NCBI RefSeq assembly: GCF_965208895.1 | Contig: NZ_OZ242363.1 | Location: 1,364,001-1,428,000, forward strand | Direction: 5' to 3' | Source of the DNA: Poriferisodalis sp965208895 | Lineage (GTDB): Bacteria; Actinomycetota; Acidimicrobiia; Acidimicrobiales; Poriferisodalaceae | DNA length: 64,000 nucleotides | Shown here: positions 37,334 to 47,800 of the stretch, piece by piece | How the letters are laid out: every line of letters starts with the position of its first letter | How positions within the stretch are numbered: position 1 is the first letter of the stretch | Notes under the pieces: generated by a model | Told to the model about the DNA's origin: nothing | Seen by the model: the letters and a program-made list of their open reading frames with translations, nothing else | Databases searched by the model: none | Translations under genes and position numbers: made by a program

Positions 37334-39415
37334 ATGGCATCTGAGGTGCCCTCGGGCCAGCGGCACTCCCGCGCGCGAAAACCGCGCGCCACCGCGCCTC
37401 CCGACGCGCCAGCCGAAGACAGCCCGAGCGACCAGGTGCCGCAGCCAAGCTCGTCGGGGGAAACGGGGCCCCGCCGACGAAGCGAACGCTGGCCCCGCTG
37501 GTCAATCTGGTTGCTCGCCATGGTGCTGCTGTCGGTGATGTTCCTGCCGGGCCTGCTGCGGAATGACGATCGCGACCCCGTCGACTACAGCGGCCTGATC
37601 GCTCAGGTGTCGGAGGGACGTGTCGACAGCGTCACGATCACCAACGGCACCGGAGAAATCGGCGGCGAGTACATCGACGGCTCGAAGTTCTCCTCAGAGG
37701 GTCCCGTCGAGCTGCCCGAAGACGATCTCCGTCTGTTGCGCGAGCGCGGGGTTTCCATCGAGTTCCACACCGACCGGCCCAACCTGCTGGTCAGCCTGCT
37801 GCCCTTCCTGCTGCCCTTCGGCCTGATCTTCCTGCTCTTTTGGTGGATGCAGCGACGTGCTCAAGGGCAGATGTCGGGGATCATGTCGATCGGCCGAAGC
37901 AAGGCCAAGACCTATACCACCGAGCGCCCCTCGACGAAGTTCGACGACATTGCCGGGTACGACGGCGTCAAGCAGGAGATCACCGAGGTCGTCGACTTCC
38001 TCAAGACTCCGGAGCGCTTCACGGCGATCGGCGCCAAGGTCCCCAAGGGCGTGCTGCTGGTCGGTCCTCCCGGCACCGGCAAGACGCTCATTGCCCGGGC
38101 GGTGGCAGGAGAGGCCGGGGTGCCCTTCTTGTCGGTGACCGGCTCAGACTTCATGGAGATGTTCGTGGGCGTCGGCGCCAGCCGCGTGCGCGACCTGTTC
38201 CAGAGCGCCCGCAAGATGGGCCGAGCGATCATCTTCATCGACGAGATCGACTCGATCGGCCGAAAGCGGGGCGCAGGCCTCGGCGGCGGGCATGACGAGC
38301 GCGAGCAGACGCTCAATCAGATGCTGGCCGAGATGGACGGATTCGAGGAGAGCGGCGGCATCGTGATGATGGCTGCGACCAACCGGCCAGACATCTTGGA
38401 TCCCGCGTTGCTGCGCCCGGGCCGGTTCGACCGCCAGGTCGTTGTGCCGCTGCCCGAGTACTCAGAGCGGCTGGCGATCTTGGCTGTGCATTCCAAGGAC
38501 AAGAAGACCGACGATGACGTGGCGTTCGATGCGCTGGCGAAGGGCACTCCCGGCATGAGCGGTGCCGACCTGGCCAATCTGGTCAACGAGGCGGCACTGC
38601 ACGCCGTGCGGCGCGACTCGGAGTCGATCGCCCTGGCGGACTTCGAGGCGGCGCGTGACAGGGTGCTGATGGGCCAGCGACGCGAGTCGGTGGCGCTCTC
38701 CGAACGGGAGCGGGAAGTCACCGCCTATCACGAAGGCGGCCATGCACTGATCGCCACGCTGTTCCCGCATGCCGATCCCGTTCACAAAGTGACAATCCTG
38801 CCGACCGGCCAGGCGCTGGGCGTCACCATGCAGCTGCCTGAGGAACGCCACGCCTACAGCCAGGAATACATCGAAGACCGGTTGGCCGTGCTGTTCGGCG
38901 GCCGCATGGCCGAGGAGACGGTGTTCGGCGTGACCTCGACCGGCGCCGCAAATGACCTGGTGCAGGGCACAGAGCTGGCCCGCAAGATGGTCTCAGAGTG
39001 GGGCATGAGCGACCGTGTGGGGCCCATGGCGTGGGGATCACACGCACAGGTGTTCCTCGGCGAGGACCTCATGTCGGGGCGTGACTACTCCGACGAGACC
39101 GCCCGGGTCATCGACGAGGAAGTCGAACGGATCCTGCGTACGCAGCAGGATCGTGCGCGCCGAGCACTCGTCGATCACCGCCCTGCGCTGGATCGGATCG
39201 CGGCTGCCCTGCTCGAACACGAGACCGTCACGGGCGCCCAGATCGGGGCGCTCGTGGCCGAGCCGACGCCCGATGGGTCAGACGGGGCCAGCAACGGGAA
39301 GCTCGAGACCCCAGCCAAATCGGACGCAAGCGATCCGGTCGCTACCGACGACGACGCTGCGCCCGACGTCCCGCTCATCGAGCGAACGGCTCCCCCGCCT
39401 CACGTAGCCGACTAA
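37334..39415 (+). CDS. ftsH: ATP-dependent zinc metalloprotease FtsH
   Basis: The protein has 693 residues. Two N-terminal membrane helices (about 56-76 and 152-175) flank a small external domain. Then come AAA Walker A GPPGTGKT, Walker B IIFIDEIDSIGRKRG, the SRH region and protease motif YHEGGHALIA with a third ligand Glu further on. The C-terminal tail is Asp/Ala/Pro-rich. It degrades membrane and regulatory proteins. An Ala/Ser/Arg-rich 50-residue N-terminal extension precedes the first helix. It is divergent from the glycosyltransferase fusion gene. Confidence 0.97.
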   Translation: MASEVPSGQRHSRARKPRATAPPDAPAEDSPSDQVPQPSSSGETGPRRRSERWPRWSIWLLAMVLLSVMFLPGLLRNDDRDPVDYSGLIAQVSEGRVDSVTITNGTGEIGGEYIDGSKFSSEGPVELPEDDLRLLRERGVSIEFHTDRPNLLVSLLPFLLPFGLIFLLFWWMQRRAQGQMSGIMSIGRSKAKTYTTERPSTKFDDIAGYDGVKQEITEVVDFLKTPERFTAIGAKVPKGVLLVGPPGTGKTLIARAVAGEAGVPFLSVTGSDFMEMFVGVGASRVRDLFQSARKMGRAIIFIDEIDSIGRKRGAGLGGGHDEREQTLNQMLAEMDGFEESGGIVMMAATNRPDILDPALLRPGRFDRQVVVPLPEYSERLAILAVHSKDKKTDDDVAFDALAKGTPGMSGADLANLVNEAALHAVRRDSESIALADFEAARDRVLMGQRRESVALSEREREVTAYHEGGHALIATLFPHADPVHKVTILPTGQALGVTMQLPEERHAYSQEYIEDRLAVLFGGRMAEETVFGVTSTGAANDLVQGTELARKMVSEWGMSDRVGPMAWGSHAQVFLGEDLMSGRDYSDETARVIDEEVERILRTQQDRARRALVDHRPALDRIAAALLEHETVTGAQIGALVAEPTPDGSDGASNGKLETPAKSDASDPVATDDDAAPDVPLIERTAPPPHVAD

Positions 39416-39843
39416 CCCTGTGAGGGCTCGGGGCCCCGCACCACCTGTGCGAGTGCCGCCGCCAGTGCGGACAGATCCACGCTGCCGACCCAGCCGTCGA
39501 TGACCTGACCCCCGACATCGACCACCGCTGTCGTGGGGACGGTGTCAATGCCGTGGCGACGATGCAGCTCTCGATCATTGCCGTATGGCACCTCGGCGAC
39601 CGGCAGGCCCGCACCCGCGGGGCCGCGCACCACGGCGAGCGCTGCGGAACACGTGCGGCAGGTCTCTTCGGTGAAGACCACCAACGCCGGGCCGACCGCT
39701 ATGCCCACCGCACCGAGGTCGACGGCCGCAGGCAGTTCGGACCGTGGCACCGCTGCGCCATGCGCGCCGCGGCGACGCTGGAGCAGCCAGGCGACTGCGA
39801 TCGCGGCGACGATCAGCAGCGCAGCGATGATGAGACGCTCCAT
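39412..39843 (-). CDS. Membrane-anchored thioredoxin-like protein
   Basis: The protein has 143 residues. An N-terminal membrane helix (LIIAALLIVAAIAVAWLL) is followed by a thioredoxin fold with CRTC (FTEETCRTC) and the cis-Pro region VPTTAVVDVGG. The two active-site cysteines are ordinary TGC/TGT codons, unlike the gene at 12376-13557. It overlaps the ftsH end by 4 bp (convergent) and leads from the DUF5719 gene. A thiol-redox role at the membrane is inferred. Confidence 0.8.
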   Translation of the reverse strand: MERLIIAALLIVAAIAVAWLLQRRRGAHGAAVPRSELPAAVDLGAVGIAVGPALVVFTEETCRTCSAALAVVRGPAGAGLPVAEVPYGNDRELHRRHGIDTVPTTAVVDVGGQVIDGWVGSVDLSALAAALAQVVRGPEPSQG

Positions 39844-39850
39844 CAGCCCC

Positions 39851-41542
39851 TCACCACACCAGAGGGTGAGCCGCGCTCAGCCCCTCGCTCCCGCTCCGTG
39901 CCTGCCACAGCAGCACTGCGAACGGCGTGTCGGAGACGAGCAGACGGGTCGTGCCGCTCGCCAGCCAGTGCGTGACCACGCCCGATGCTGGCACGTCGAT
40001 GAGGGCGACGGTCTCGCGGCCCAGCGTTCCGACCACCACGCGGCGATCGCTGTTCGTCGAAACCGACGGATCACCGTCCTGCGAGCCATCCCCGTCGGCT
40101 GCCGCGAATGGATCGGTCATGATCGTCAGGAATGCCTCGCCTCCCGATTCGGGAGCGATGACCACGAGCCACCGGTCGCTGGTGCGAACGATGCCGGGCA
40201 CGAACGCCAGACCCGACTGTGCTCGGTGCACCGGGGGCACAATCTCGACTGGCGATTCGTCATCGCCTTCGTCGGATGCAGCATCGCCCACCGGCGCGTC
40301 GGCACCCTCAGTACCGCCCGTTTGCGCAACCACCGTGGTGGACTGGCCGCCGGAATCCGGAACTGCGGCGTCCCCAGCAGCGGAGACGCTGGCGGACGCG
40401 GCACCGATGTCGGTCAGCGGGCTGGCAGCGCTGCCGACCAGTGTCTCGGCCCACACGACGATGGGAACGCCATTCTGTGATTCGACGGCGATTCCGAAGG
40501 GGGCACCGGCCGGCGCGAGCAGTGTCGCGAGTCCGGGTGCAAGTTCGCCTGGGGGTTCGACCTTCAGCTCCATGACATCGTGCGATGCAACGGCAAACGC
40601 CACACGGTCGCTGCGAGCGTCGTGGGACGCGACCGACGCAGCGACTTCCGCAACGCCGTCAGAGGGATTGAAGACCCGCAACCACAGATGTGTCCGGTTA
40701 TCGATGCCGGCCACGGGCACGAGCCACCGGTCGCCGGCGGCCACAGAGGCCAACTCCGCTGCCAGGCCCCGCCGCCCGACGCTCCCGTCGTAGGCCACGA
40801 ACGAATCCACCGCGATGCGGCCGGTACGGGCCCTGACAGATGCGGCCACGACGTCTCGACGACGGGCATGCTCGCCGACATCGACGGCAACCGTGCTCCA
40901 CGCCGGCACCACCACGCCGGTCAACGCGGGCGCTACGAACGGTCCGAACTCCGCTTCCGACGCAAACGTGACGTCGACGATCGCATCGCGCGGCAGCGGA
41001 TTCATGATTGCCAACACCCCCAACGCATCGGCCTGGGTGTCGCCGACGGGGACGAACCAGTTCGGGGCCAGAATGCTCGAACAGCGAGCCTCGTCGACGC
41101 CAAGCGGGGAGATCAGTCGCCGCGTCACGGCCAGCCCGCCCGAGGTGGCTTCCACCAGGGCCCCGATGACCTCGTCACGCACGTAATCCGAAGTGGTGAC
41201 CACCCCGGTGCTGTGAGGTGCCACGTCTGCGGTCACAAACTGCCGACCTGTCGTGCGACCACGGAATTCGACCGACACCGATGCCGCCTCGGCGGTCATG
41301 TTCGTCAGCAGTACCTCTGAGGTGACCTCTCCAAAGCCCTGCACGGGTGCCCGCATGCCGACGACGGGGCAGAACCAGCTCGACGTCAACGCATCGGGGG
41401 GCGGGACCACAACCTGCGTCAGCGCTTCGGGGTCTTCGACGGCGGCTGACAGCGGCGTTCGGTCGTCGCGCGCGTCGATCACCAGCGCCGCCGCGATTGC
41501 CAGCGGGATCAGCAGCCGAGGAAGCCAGCGCAGGACGCTCAC
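39851..41542 (-). CDS. DUF5719-type exported protein
   Basis: This 563-residue protein has a short N-terminal hydrophobic signal/anchor (LRWLPRLLIPLAIAAALVI). Its beta-rich body is made of repeated SSWFCPVVG / ANWFVPVGDT / DRWLVPVAGI type strands, typical of DUF5719. An Ala/Gly/Asp/Glu-rich stretch (about residues 375-430) splits the domain. Its GTG start overlaps the stop of the big glycosyltransferase gene (GTGA), so both are coupled. Members nearly always accompany such glycosyltransferases in actinobacteria (from memory). The molecular role is unknown. Confidence 0.75.
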   Translation of the reverse strand: MSVLRWLPRLLIPLAIAAALVIDARDDRTPLSAAVEDPEALTQVVVPPPDALTSSWFCPVVGMRAPVQGFGEVTSEVLLTNMTAEAASVSVEFRGRTTGRQFVTADVAPHSTGVVTTSDYVRDEVIGALVEATSGGLAVTRRLISPLGVDEARCSSILAPNWFVPVGDTQADALGVLAIMNPLPRDAIVDVTFASEAEFGPFVAPALTGVVVPAWSTVAVDVGEHARRRDVVAASVRARTGRIAVDSFVAYDGSVGRRGLAAELASVAAGDRWLVPVAGIDNRTHLWLRVFNPSDGVAEVAASVASHDARSDRVAFAVASHDVMELKVEPPGELAPGLATLLAPAGAPFGIAVESQNGVPIVVWAETLVGSAASPLTDIGAASASVSAAGDAAVPDSGGQSTTVVAQTGGTEGADAPVGDAASDEGDDESPVEIVPPVHRAQSGLAFVPGIVRTSDRWLVVIAPESGGEAFLTIMTDPFAAADGDGSQDGDPSVSTNSDRRVVVGTLGRETVALIDVPASGVVTHWLASGTTRLLVSDTPFAVLLWQARSGSEGLSAAHPLVW

Positions 41543-44500
41543 GGCCGCTTAGACCCCCGCACGAGGGCAGAGAAGCGGTCTGCGAGCGGGGTGGGCTGGC
41601 CGATCGCCACCCAGATCAGCGCCAGCCAGATCAGCACCTGGGCGGTGATCCGGGAGGCCGCGGCGCTCGATCGCTCGAAGTGCAATTCGGCCTGGCCGCC
41701 CTGGGGTGGGTCGAAGCGCATCGCCCAGCCCAGAGCCGGGGTCGGCTCAGTCCGCTCACCAGAAGTTTCGAGGCGCCAGCCGGGGTCGTAGGTCTCGGCT
41801 ACCAACACCGGGCCGATGCCCACCGGTCCGAGCTGACTTGTGGCGGACCGGTAATCGGTGAACACACCGATGCCGTCGGTCAAGTCGCTGACCACGAGGT
41901 CCACCGGGTCGGTGGCGAAGTCCGTCGGGATCGGCCTTTCGAACTGTGACCGCGAGGACCACCAGGCCTCATTGCGAAACACCTGGACCGACGGGTCTGC
42001 TGCCAGCGGGCGCAGATCGATCTGGGAAGCGAGCGCCTCGGACACCGCAGGCGGCACCGGCCGGTCCCAGCCGTCGGTATAGGAGGGTCCCGAGCGTTCC
42101 ACCACCACGACATACCTGATGCCGAATGATCCCAGCAGCCGTCCCAGTCGCAGCGTGTCACCCGCCAGCCCGACCCGAACGGCGTCTGCCAAGCGTTCGC
42201 TGCCGGGGGTCTGCGGCGTCGCAAACGCATGCCGGACATCGGGATAGCCCCGCACTGACGTCGCAGCAGCGAGTCCGGAGACGCCGAGATCGGTACCACG
42301 CAGCGGCAAGACCTCCGGAGCGCCGAGCCACAGGACCCGGTAGTCAGGTCCGACACCGCGGTCGTCGACGAGTCCCAGAGGCACTCGGTGGTCGAAACTC
42401 GGTGCCGACCAGTTGCCGTCGATCGATGCCCACGCGGTCGGGAGCACCATGGCGCCTACAGCAATGCCGCTGAGCAAGACCATCGCGCTGCGCGTCCGGG
42501 GTGGTACGTCGCCGCCGGCGGCTGCGAGAGCTGCGGGGCCCGTCGCCGCTGTCCGGCACAGGCCGACGGCGCCGAACGCCAGCGATACCTCCCCAAGCGA
42601 GTGTCCCAGCCCCACACCGTCCGCCAGGGTGTCCGCCCAACCGGCCACGATGACCCATCCAAAGGCGAAACCGACCAGCGCCACCGCCCAGCCGTGGACC
42701 GACGACCACAACCGCCCGCCGCGCGCAACCAGCAGAGGTATCGCCGCGGCAGCCATCAGACCCCAACTGAGCGGCAAATCGCCGAGTGGGCCCGTCTGGA
42801 AACGCAGCAGCTCGGCCAGCGACGACGGTGTCGACGGCGTGCGGCTGCCGAGTGAGACATCGAGGTATGCCCGCAACGATTCGAACTCAATCAGCCAGGG
42901 AAGGTGCGCAATCGCGGCGAGCGCCACCGCGACCGCGACCTGCAGCGAGCCGGCGACCGGCGCACCGAGCCGCTCGCGGCGTACCACGCGCCGCAGCAAC
43001 TCGACGAGTGCGAGCGCCAGCCCCGCAGCCAACGCCAGCACCAGCATGAACGGCTCGAACGCTGCCGCCACGGCGAGAAGCAAGGCGAGCGAAGCCACCC
43101 TGGCGACGGTGGCGCGCCGGCTTCCGTCGCGTGATTGCGGAGCTTGCGAAGCGCCGACCAGCCGGCTCGCGAGCAGCACGATCGCTGGCGCGGTTCCGTA
43201 GGCCAACAACACGTCCCAGCGGCCGCTGGCCAACGCGTTGTACGGCAAGGGGCATGCGGCGTACAGCACCAGAGCGACCAATCGGCCATTGCGGTTCGGT
43301 CCGTCTCGGGGCGACCCAGTGTCACAGAGCTTCCACATGCCAATCAGGCCCGTGAGCACCAGACCCCAGATGGCAATGTTCCTCAACAGACCGACTGCGC
43401 CCAGGAGGACGGTTCCACCGAGGCTCAGCAAGCCCATCGCCGGATGACCGATCCCGGCTGCACCGACCCCGCTGTCGCGCCAGCCATCCAGGTACGCCCC
43501 GGCCATCGTGCCGACGTCGGCAAATGCCGTGAACTGGCCGTATGCGGGAATCCCGCCGGTCAGCAGGTGACGAGAACCGAACGTGATCAGGCCGATCACT
43601 CCCAGCCAGACCACCCACACCGTTCGATGCGCGTTGCGTCGCCAGGTGCCCAGGATGCTCTCGTCGATCGTGGTCCGTGCGGCCAGCCCTCCTTCGGGAC
43701 TCAAGCGGTAGCGGAACCAGTCGGCGACCCGTACCGAGCCGCCCTGTTGCAGTCGCCGCAGATCCACGTCTCGCACCCGCCGGTACCGCTTGGCGGCGCC
43801 TCGCAGCGCGAAGGTGCCCCCGATGTGCCGCGCGTTCCACAGCCACGCCAGCGCCACGTCGGAGGCCTGAGCGAACCGTCCACGCAGCGCCCCGAACAAC
43901 ACCTCGCCTGCCGCGAGCACGACTGCGAGCGCCACCGCTGGCAGCAGGTGCACCCAGCCGTAGCACTTCGAGATGGTGCGCAGCCGGGCCCGGTGCTCGT
44001 GCTGACGTGCCGAGGGCCCATGGTGTGGGGCGGTCGGACCGGTCCGCAGAGTCCCGGTCGCGGACGGCACGATCCGGACCCGTGCGCCCGAGAGCTGGAT
44101 TCGCCAGCACAGATCGACCACGGCGCCGTCGCCTTCGAGCGCGGGATCGAATCCGCCGACGATGCGGAAGATGTCTTCGCGCACGAGCATCGCCTCGGTG
44201 GGCGCCACAAACAGGTCACGGGCCTCGTTGTGCTGTTCCTGATCCAGCTCGTCGGGGCCGACCACGGGAATCCGGACCCCGAGGCGGTCCGCTGTGCCAC
44301 CGAGATCGCGCAGCGTCAAGCCGTCCTCGGCGTCGAGCAGCTTGGGGCCGGCGACGCCGACGATCCGTCCCGGGACGGTCTCGGCATCTTCGATGAGCAG
44401 GCTGACGGCGTCGGGCGCGAGCGCGACGCGACCGGAGAGGAACAGGAGGTAGTCCGCTCCGCGGACCAGCGATGCCCCCCGATTGTTGGCCGCGCCCATT

Positions 44501-44790
44501 CGCCCGTGCTGGGCTCGGTGGCCGCGACCTGCCCGAGACGACACCGCATCGGCGACTGCGGCGGTGGGATACAGCTCTCGGACCCGCTCGCCCTGAACAC
44601 CGTCCGCGTCGCACAGCACCAGAACGGCGAGCCGTGGATAGTCCTGAGCGGCCAATGCCCCCAAGGTGAACTCGGTGTCGGACCACTGCGCGCCCGCCGT
44701 GACGATCGCGGCGACCGCCGGCTGGGGTGCGGGGGCCGCCGGCTCGGTCGCAGCCGATGGTGGAGTCTCCTGAGAGCTCGGCGAGCTCAT
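41539..44790 (-). CDS. Large family-2 glycosyltransferase with C-terminal membrane domain
   Basis: The protein has 1083 residues. The N-terminal GT-A domain (about 25-270) contains VAAIVTAGAQWSDTEFTLGA, the GAANNRGASLVRGADYLLFL loop and the EDIFRIVGGFDPALEGDGAV acceptor region. It is followed by at least ten membrane segments (about 290-800) and an extracytoplasmic part with a last helix. This is the architecture of actinobacterial envelope glycosyltransferases beside fbiA. Its products are probably surface polysaccharide. It is first in a three-gene minus-strand run with DUF5719 and the thioredoxin-like gene. Confidence 0.85.
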   Translation of the reverse strand: MSSPSSQETPPSAATEPAAPAPQPAVAAIVTAGAQWSDTEFTLGALAAQDYPRLAVLVLCDADGVQGERVRELYPTAAVADAVSSRAGRGHRAQHGRMGAANNRGASLVRGADYLLFLSGRVALAPDAVSLLIEDAETVPGRIVGVAGPKLLDAEDGLTLRDLGGTADRLGVRIPVVGPDELDQEQHNEARDLFVAPTEAMLVREDIFRIVGGFDPALEGDGAVVDLCWRIQLSGARVRIVPSATGTLRTGPTAPHHGPSARQHEHRARLRTISKCYGWVHLLPAVALAVVLAAGEVLFGALRGRFAQASDVALAWLWNARHIGGTFALRGAAKRYRRVRDVDLRRLQQGGSVRVADWFRYRLSPEGGLAARTTIDESILGTWRRNAHRTVWVVWLGVIGLITFGSRHLLTGGIPAYGQFTAFADVGTMAGAYLDGWRDSGVGAAGIGHPAMGLLSLGGTVLLGAVGLLRNIAIWGLVLTGLIGMWKLCDTGSPRDGPNRNGRLVALVLYAACPLPYNALASGRWDVLLAYGTAPAIVLLASRLVGASQAPQSRDGSRRATVARVASLALLLAVAAAFEPFMLVLALAAGLALALVELLRRVVRRERLGAPVAGSLQVAVAVALAAIAHLPWLIEFESLRAYLDVSLGSRTPSTPSSLAELLRFQTGPLGDLPLSWGLMAAAAIPLLVARGGRLWSSVHGWAVALVGFAFGWVIVAGWADTLADGVGLGHSLGEVSLAFGAVGLCRTAATGPAALAAAGGDVPPRTRSAMVLLSGIAVGAMVLPTAWASIDGNWSAPSFDHRVPLGLVDDRGVGPDYRVLWLGAPEVLPLRGTDLGVSGLAAATSVRGYPDVRHAFATPQTPGSERLADAVRVGLAGDTLRLGRLLGSFGIRYVVVVERSGPSYTDGWDRPVPPAVSEALASQIDLRPLAADPSVQVFRNEAWWSSRSQFERPIPTDFATDPVDLVVSDLTDGIGVFTDYRSATSQLGPVGIGPVLVAETYDPGWRLETSGERTEPTPALGWAMRFDPPQGGQAELHFERSSAAASRITAQVLIWLALIWVAIGQPTPLADRFSALVRGSKRP

Positions 44791-44816
44791 GGGCCGGTCA
44801 CATCTCGCACGGTGCT

Positions 44817-47800
44817 CTACCGCACCGATTCAGCGGCTACGACTCCTGGACCGGCGCGACTCGTGGGGTAGTCCGGAGCGTCGCCGTAGTTGAAGCTGGT
44901 GCCGTCGCTCCACACGAGCCAGTAACCCTCACCGGTGCCAGCGGACACCAGCGACACCGAGTTCAGGCGGTTCGGCTCGTTGCCGCGAGACCCGAGCCCC
45001 CTCGCCGAGCCGAAGGCTGCAACCTCCGAGGCCGAACTCAAGAGCCAGTAGCCCTCACCGTCAGGTGCAGCGGCCATGGCGACCGCGACCATCTCCGCAT
45101 CGCCCAGATCGGATGCGCCTCCCAGCGCCTCCACGTTGCCGCTCGCGCTGAGCAGCCAATAGCCGTCGCCTGCAGGGGTCGCCTCGATGTCAACGATGGC
45201 AACGGCTCCGCTGGCGTCGGCGGCGTCGCCGTGATGGGCGGCATCGCCGAAGTGCAGCACCTCTCCGCCCGAAGTCGCCAGCCAGTATCCGGCGTCTGTC
45301 CGGTGCCGAGTCATGGCGACGACATCGCCCGCGAAATCCGTCCCCGATGCGTCGCCATGGTGCCGCGCATCGCCGTGTGCATGCACCGATCCCGACTCGG
45401 TGACAAGCCAATACCCCTTGCCGGTCGACGTTGTCGCGATGTCGACAAAGTCCGCGTCAAGCTCGAGTTCCGACGCATCGCCGTGGTGGCGGGCCAGTCC
45501 ATAGGCCCGCACAGAACCGTCGGCCTTGAGCACCCACAGCGGCGCCTCGGCAATCGACGGCGCCGGCTCACGCGGCGCCTGGCCGCCGTCGAATTGCGGG
45601 AAGCGATACCAGTCCGACAGCACGAGCGCCGGGAATGCCTTGCGGAACGGATCGCGCGCCCAGCGATCGAATGAGAAAGTGTGCTCGCCGCTTGTGCCCA
45701 CTACCCGCAGACCTCGCACCCGGCCGCCCCACTCCCCGTATCCATTGCGCTCGACCACATCGACGCTGATCAGTTGACCGAGTTCCTTGCCTGCCGATCG
45801 AAACAGCGGCGCGAAGGCGCGCTCAACATCGACGCGTCGCAGCGAAATCGTCCACGCGTGGCCCCCGTTGCCGCGCTCCGCGTACACCGCGTCGCCGAGA
45901 TCTTCGACCGCAGGAAACGTCGAGGCCGGGGGTCCCGCAGTCCAGCCGCCGCTGGCGCTGCTGAACTCCGTGAAGGCATAGTCACCGGCAGTGTTGACCA
46001 ATGCCTCGCCGGCGGTGTTGCGGATCGCTTCGTTCGAGTACGCCAGCTTCGCCCCGAAGTCGTTGGCCTGCAGCACGCTGCCGCGGCCGTCGGCCGCGCC
46101 GTTGTAGAGCTGGCAGTTGGGCCAATCGCAGATGTCAGTGAAACGGCCACGCCCGACCTGGTAGTCGGACCAGTAGAGCGCGTAGGTGCGCGCAGCGATC
46201 GCTTGGGCTTCGAGCGCCGCGAGGCCCGTGCCCGCAGGCCCTTGCGCTGCTCCCCACTCCGGGCGGGACTCCTGGGGCACCACGCCGCGCAGGTACTGCT
46301 CGAGCGGCAGCCGGTTGAACGAGTACGCCCGACCGGACTGCTTGACAATGCCCAGGACGCCCCGGTACGCGATGCGCATGTTCTCGCTGCCGCCGCGCCC
46401 CGAAGAGCAGTAGATCATCGTGAGCATCTGCACGAGATCGTCCGCCGCAGGATCGTCGTTGGCCGGCAGCACCTCGACGTAGCGGTCGCCGTTGCGTCCG
46501 ACGCTGCCGGCGATGCCTGCGGCCATCTCCACATCGCCTTCGGGCTCACAGCCAGTGGTGCGGTGGACAGCAAAGGCGTTGTCTCGGACGCTGACACGGG
46601 CAGTCTCGCCGGCCGCGAACGACTGCGACGCCACGCTGAACGGCGCACCCGACGTCACCACCATGTCCTTGCGCGCATTGCGCGCAAGATGAACGGTGAT
46701 CTCGCTGTTGCTCGCATCAACGAGTCGGGTGTTGCCGTAGTAGTGGAGTGCGATCTGCTCGCCGTTGCAGCCGTACTCGGTGGCGTAGCCGAACGCCCCC
46801 CATTGGCTCAAGCCGTTGCCGTGGCCGAAGCCGCGCCCCTCCACCACGATCAGGCCGGGTGCGACAGCATCGCCGGGAGCGGCATCCGACGGCGGAATCT
46901 GGACATTCTGCCCGGCGCTCGTGCCGCCTGCGGGCGCGTCGACGATCAGGCATGTGGCCGACGTCTGCGTTGCAGAGGGCCCCAGCGCGGCGAGCGCCGC
47001 CCGCGCCGATGCCTCTGAGACTGCCGCCTGGCCGCCCAGGACCGTCACCTTCACTGCATCGCGATGCGGTGTCGGTCCGGCGAGGAAGCGGTGCGTGCTC
47101 GTGGCACCGTCGCCGGCCGCCAGCAGCAATGGCGCCTCGCGATGGCCCAGCAACGGTCCGGCCACGAGCGCATCAGGAAAATTCCAAGCGTCCGCTAGGC
47201 CGAACTGGTCGGTGTCGAAGCAGCCCGGTGTCAGCGCCTCGGCAACCTCGACGGCTGTCTCGAACCGGTCGGCGCCCCCCAGTCGCACAATCCTCAGGCC
47301 CAAGTCGTAGCGCAGCGTGTCCTCGACCTGCTGAGAGACAGCAGCCGTGCCGCCGGCGATGATCACCTGGGCAATGCCGAACTCGATCAGCACCTCGCGC
47401 ACCTCATCGGAGAGCGCTTCGGGCTCGGTCAGCAGCACTGGATGAGGACCTGCATAGGCCAGCGGTGACAGCGCCAAAGCGTCGGCGAACGTAGACGAGG
47501 TGGCCAGCAGCGCCGTGCGCCTGCCGTCGCCGCAGTAGTCGCCGACGCGCTCGCGGCCCATGGCTCGAGCGGCTGCTGCAACCGTCGCGAGACTGTTCGC
47601 CCCGGCGTGGCGCTGCGGGACGACACCGGTGAGGGCGGCCAACTCGGTCTCGGTGGCGAACGACACCGCCTCGGATCCGCCGATGATGACCACCTTGGAC
47701 AGGCTGAGGCCGCCGATGAACTTGCGGGCGGGCGCGGCCAGCTCTTCGGGAGTTGTCAACAGGATCGGAGCGTGGAGCACCCGCGCCAGCGGTGTGGCGG

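Noticed and set aside
35337..37538. Long open frame (733 codons) opposite the glycosyltransferase fusion
   Set aside because: Its composition is Arg/Gln/His-rich, typical of the antisense of a high-GC coding gene, and it has no domain features.
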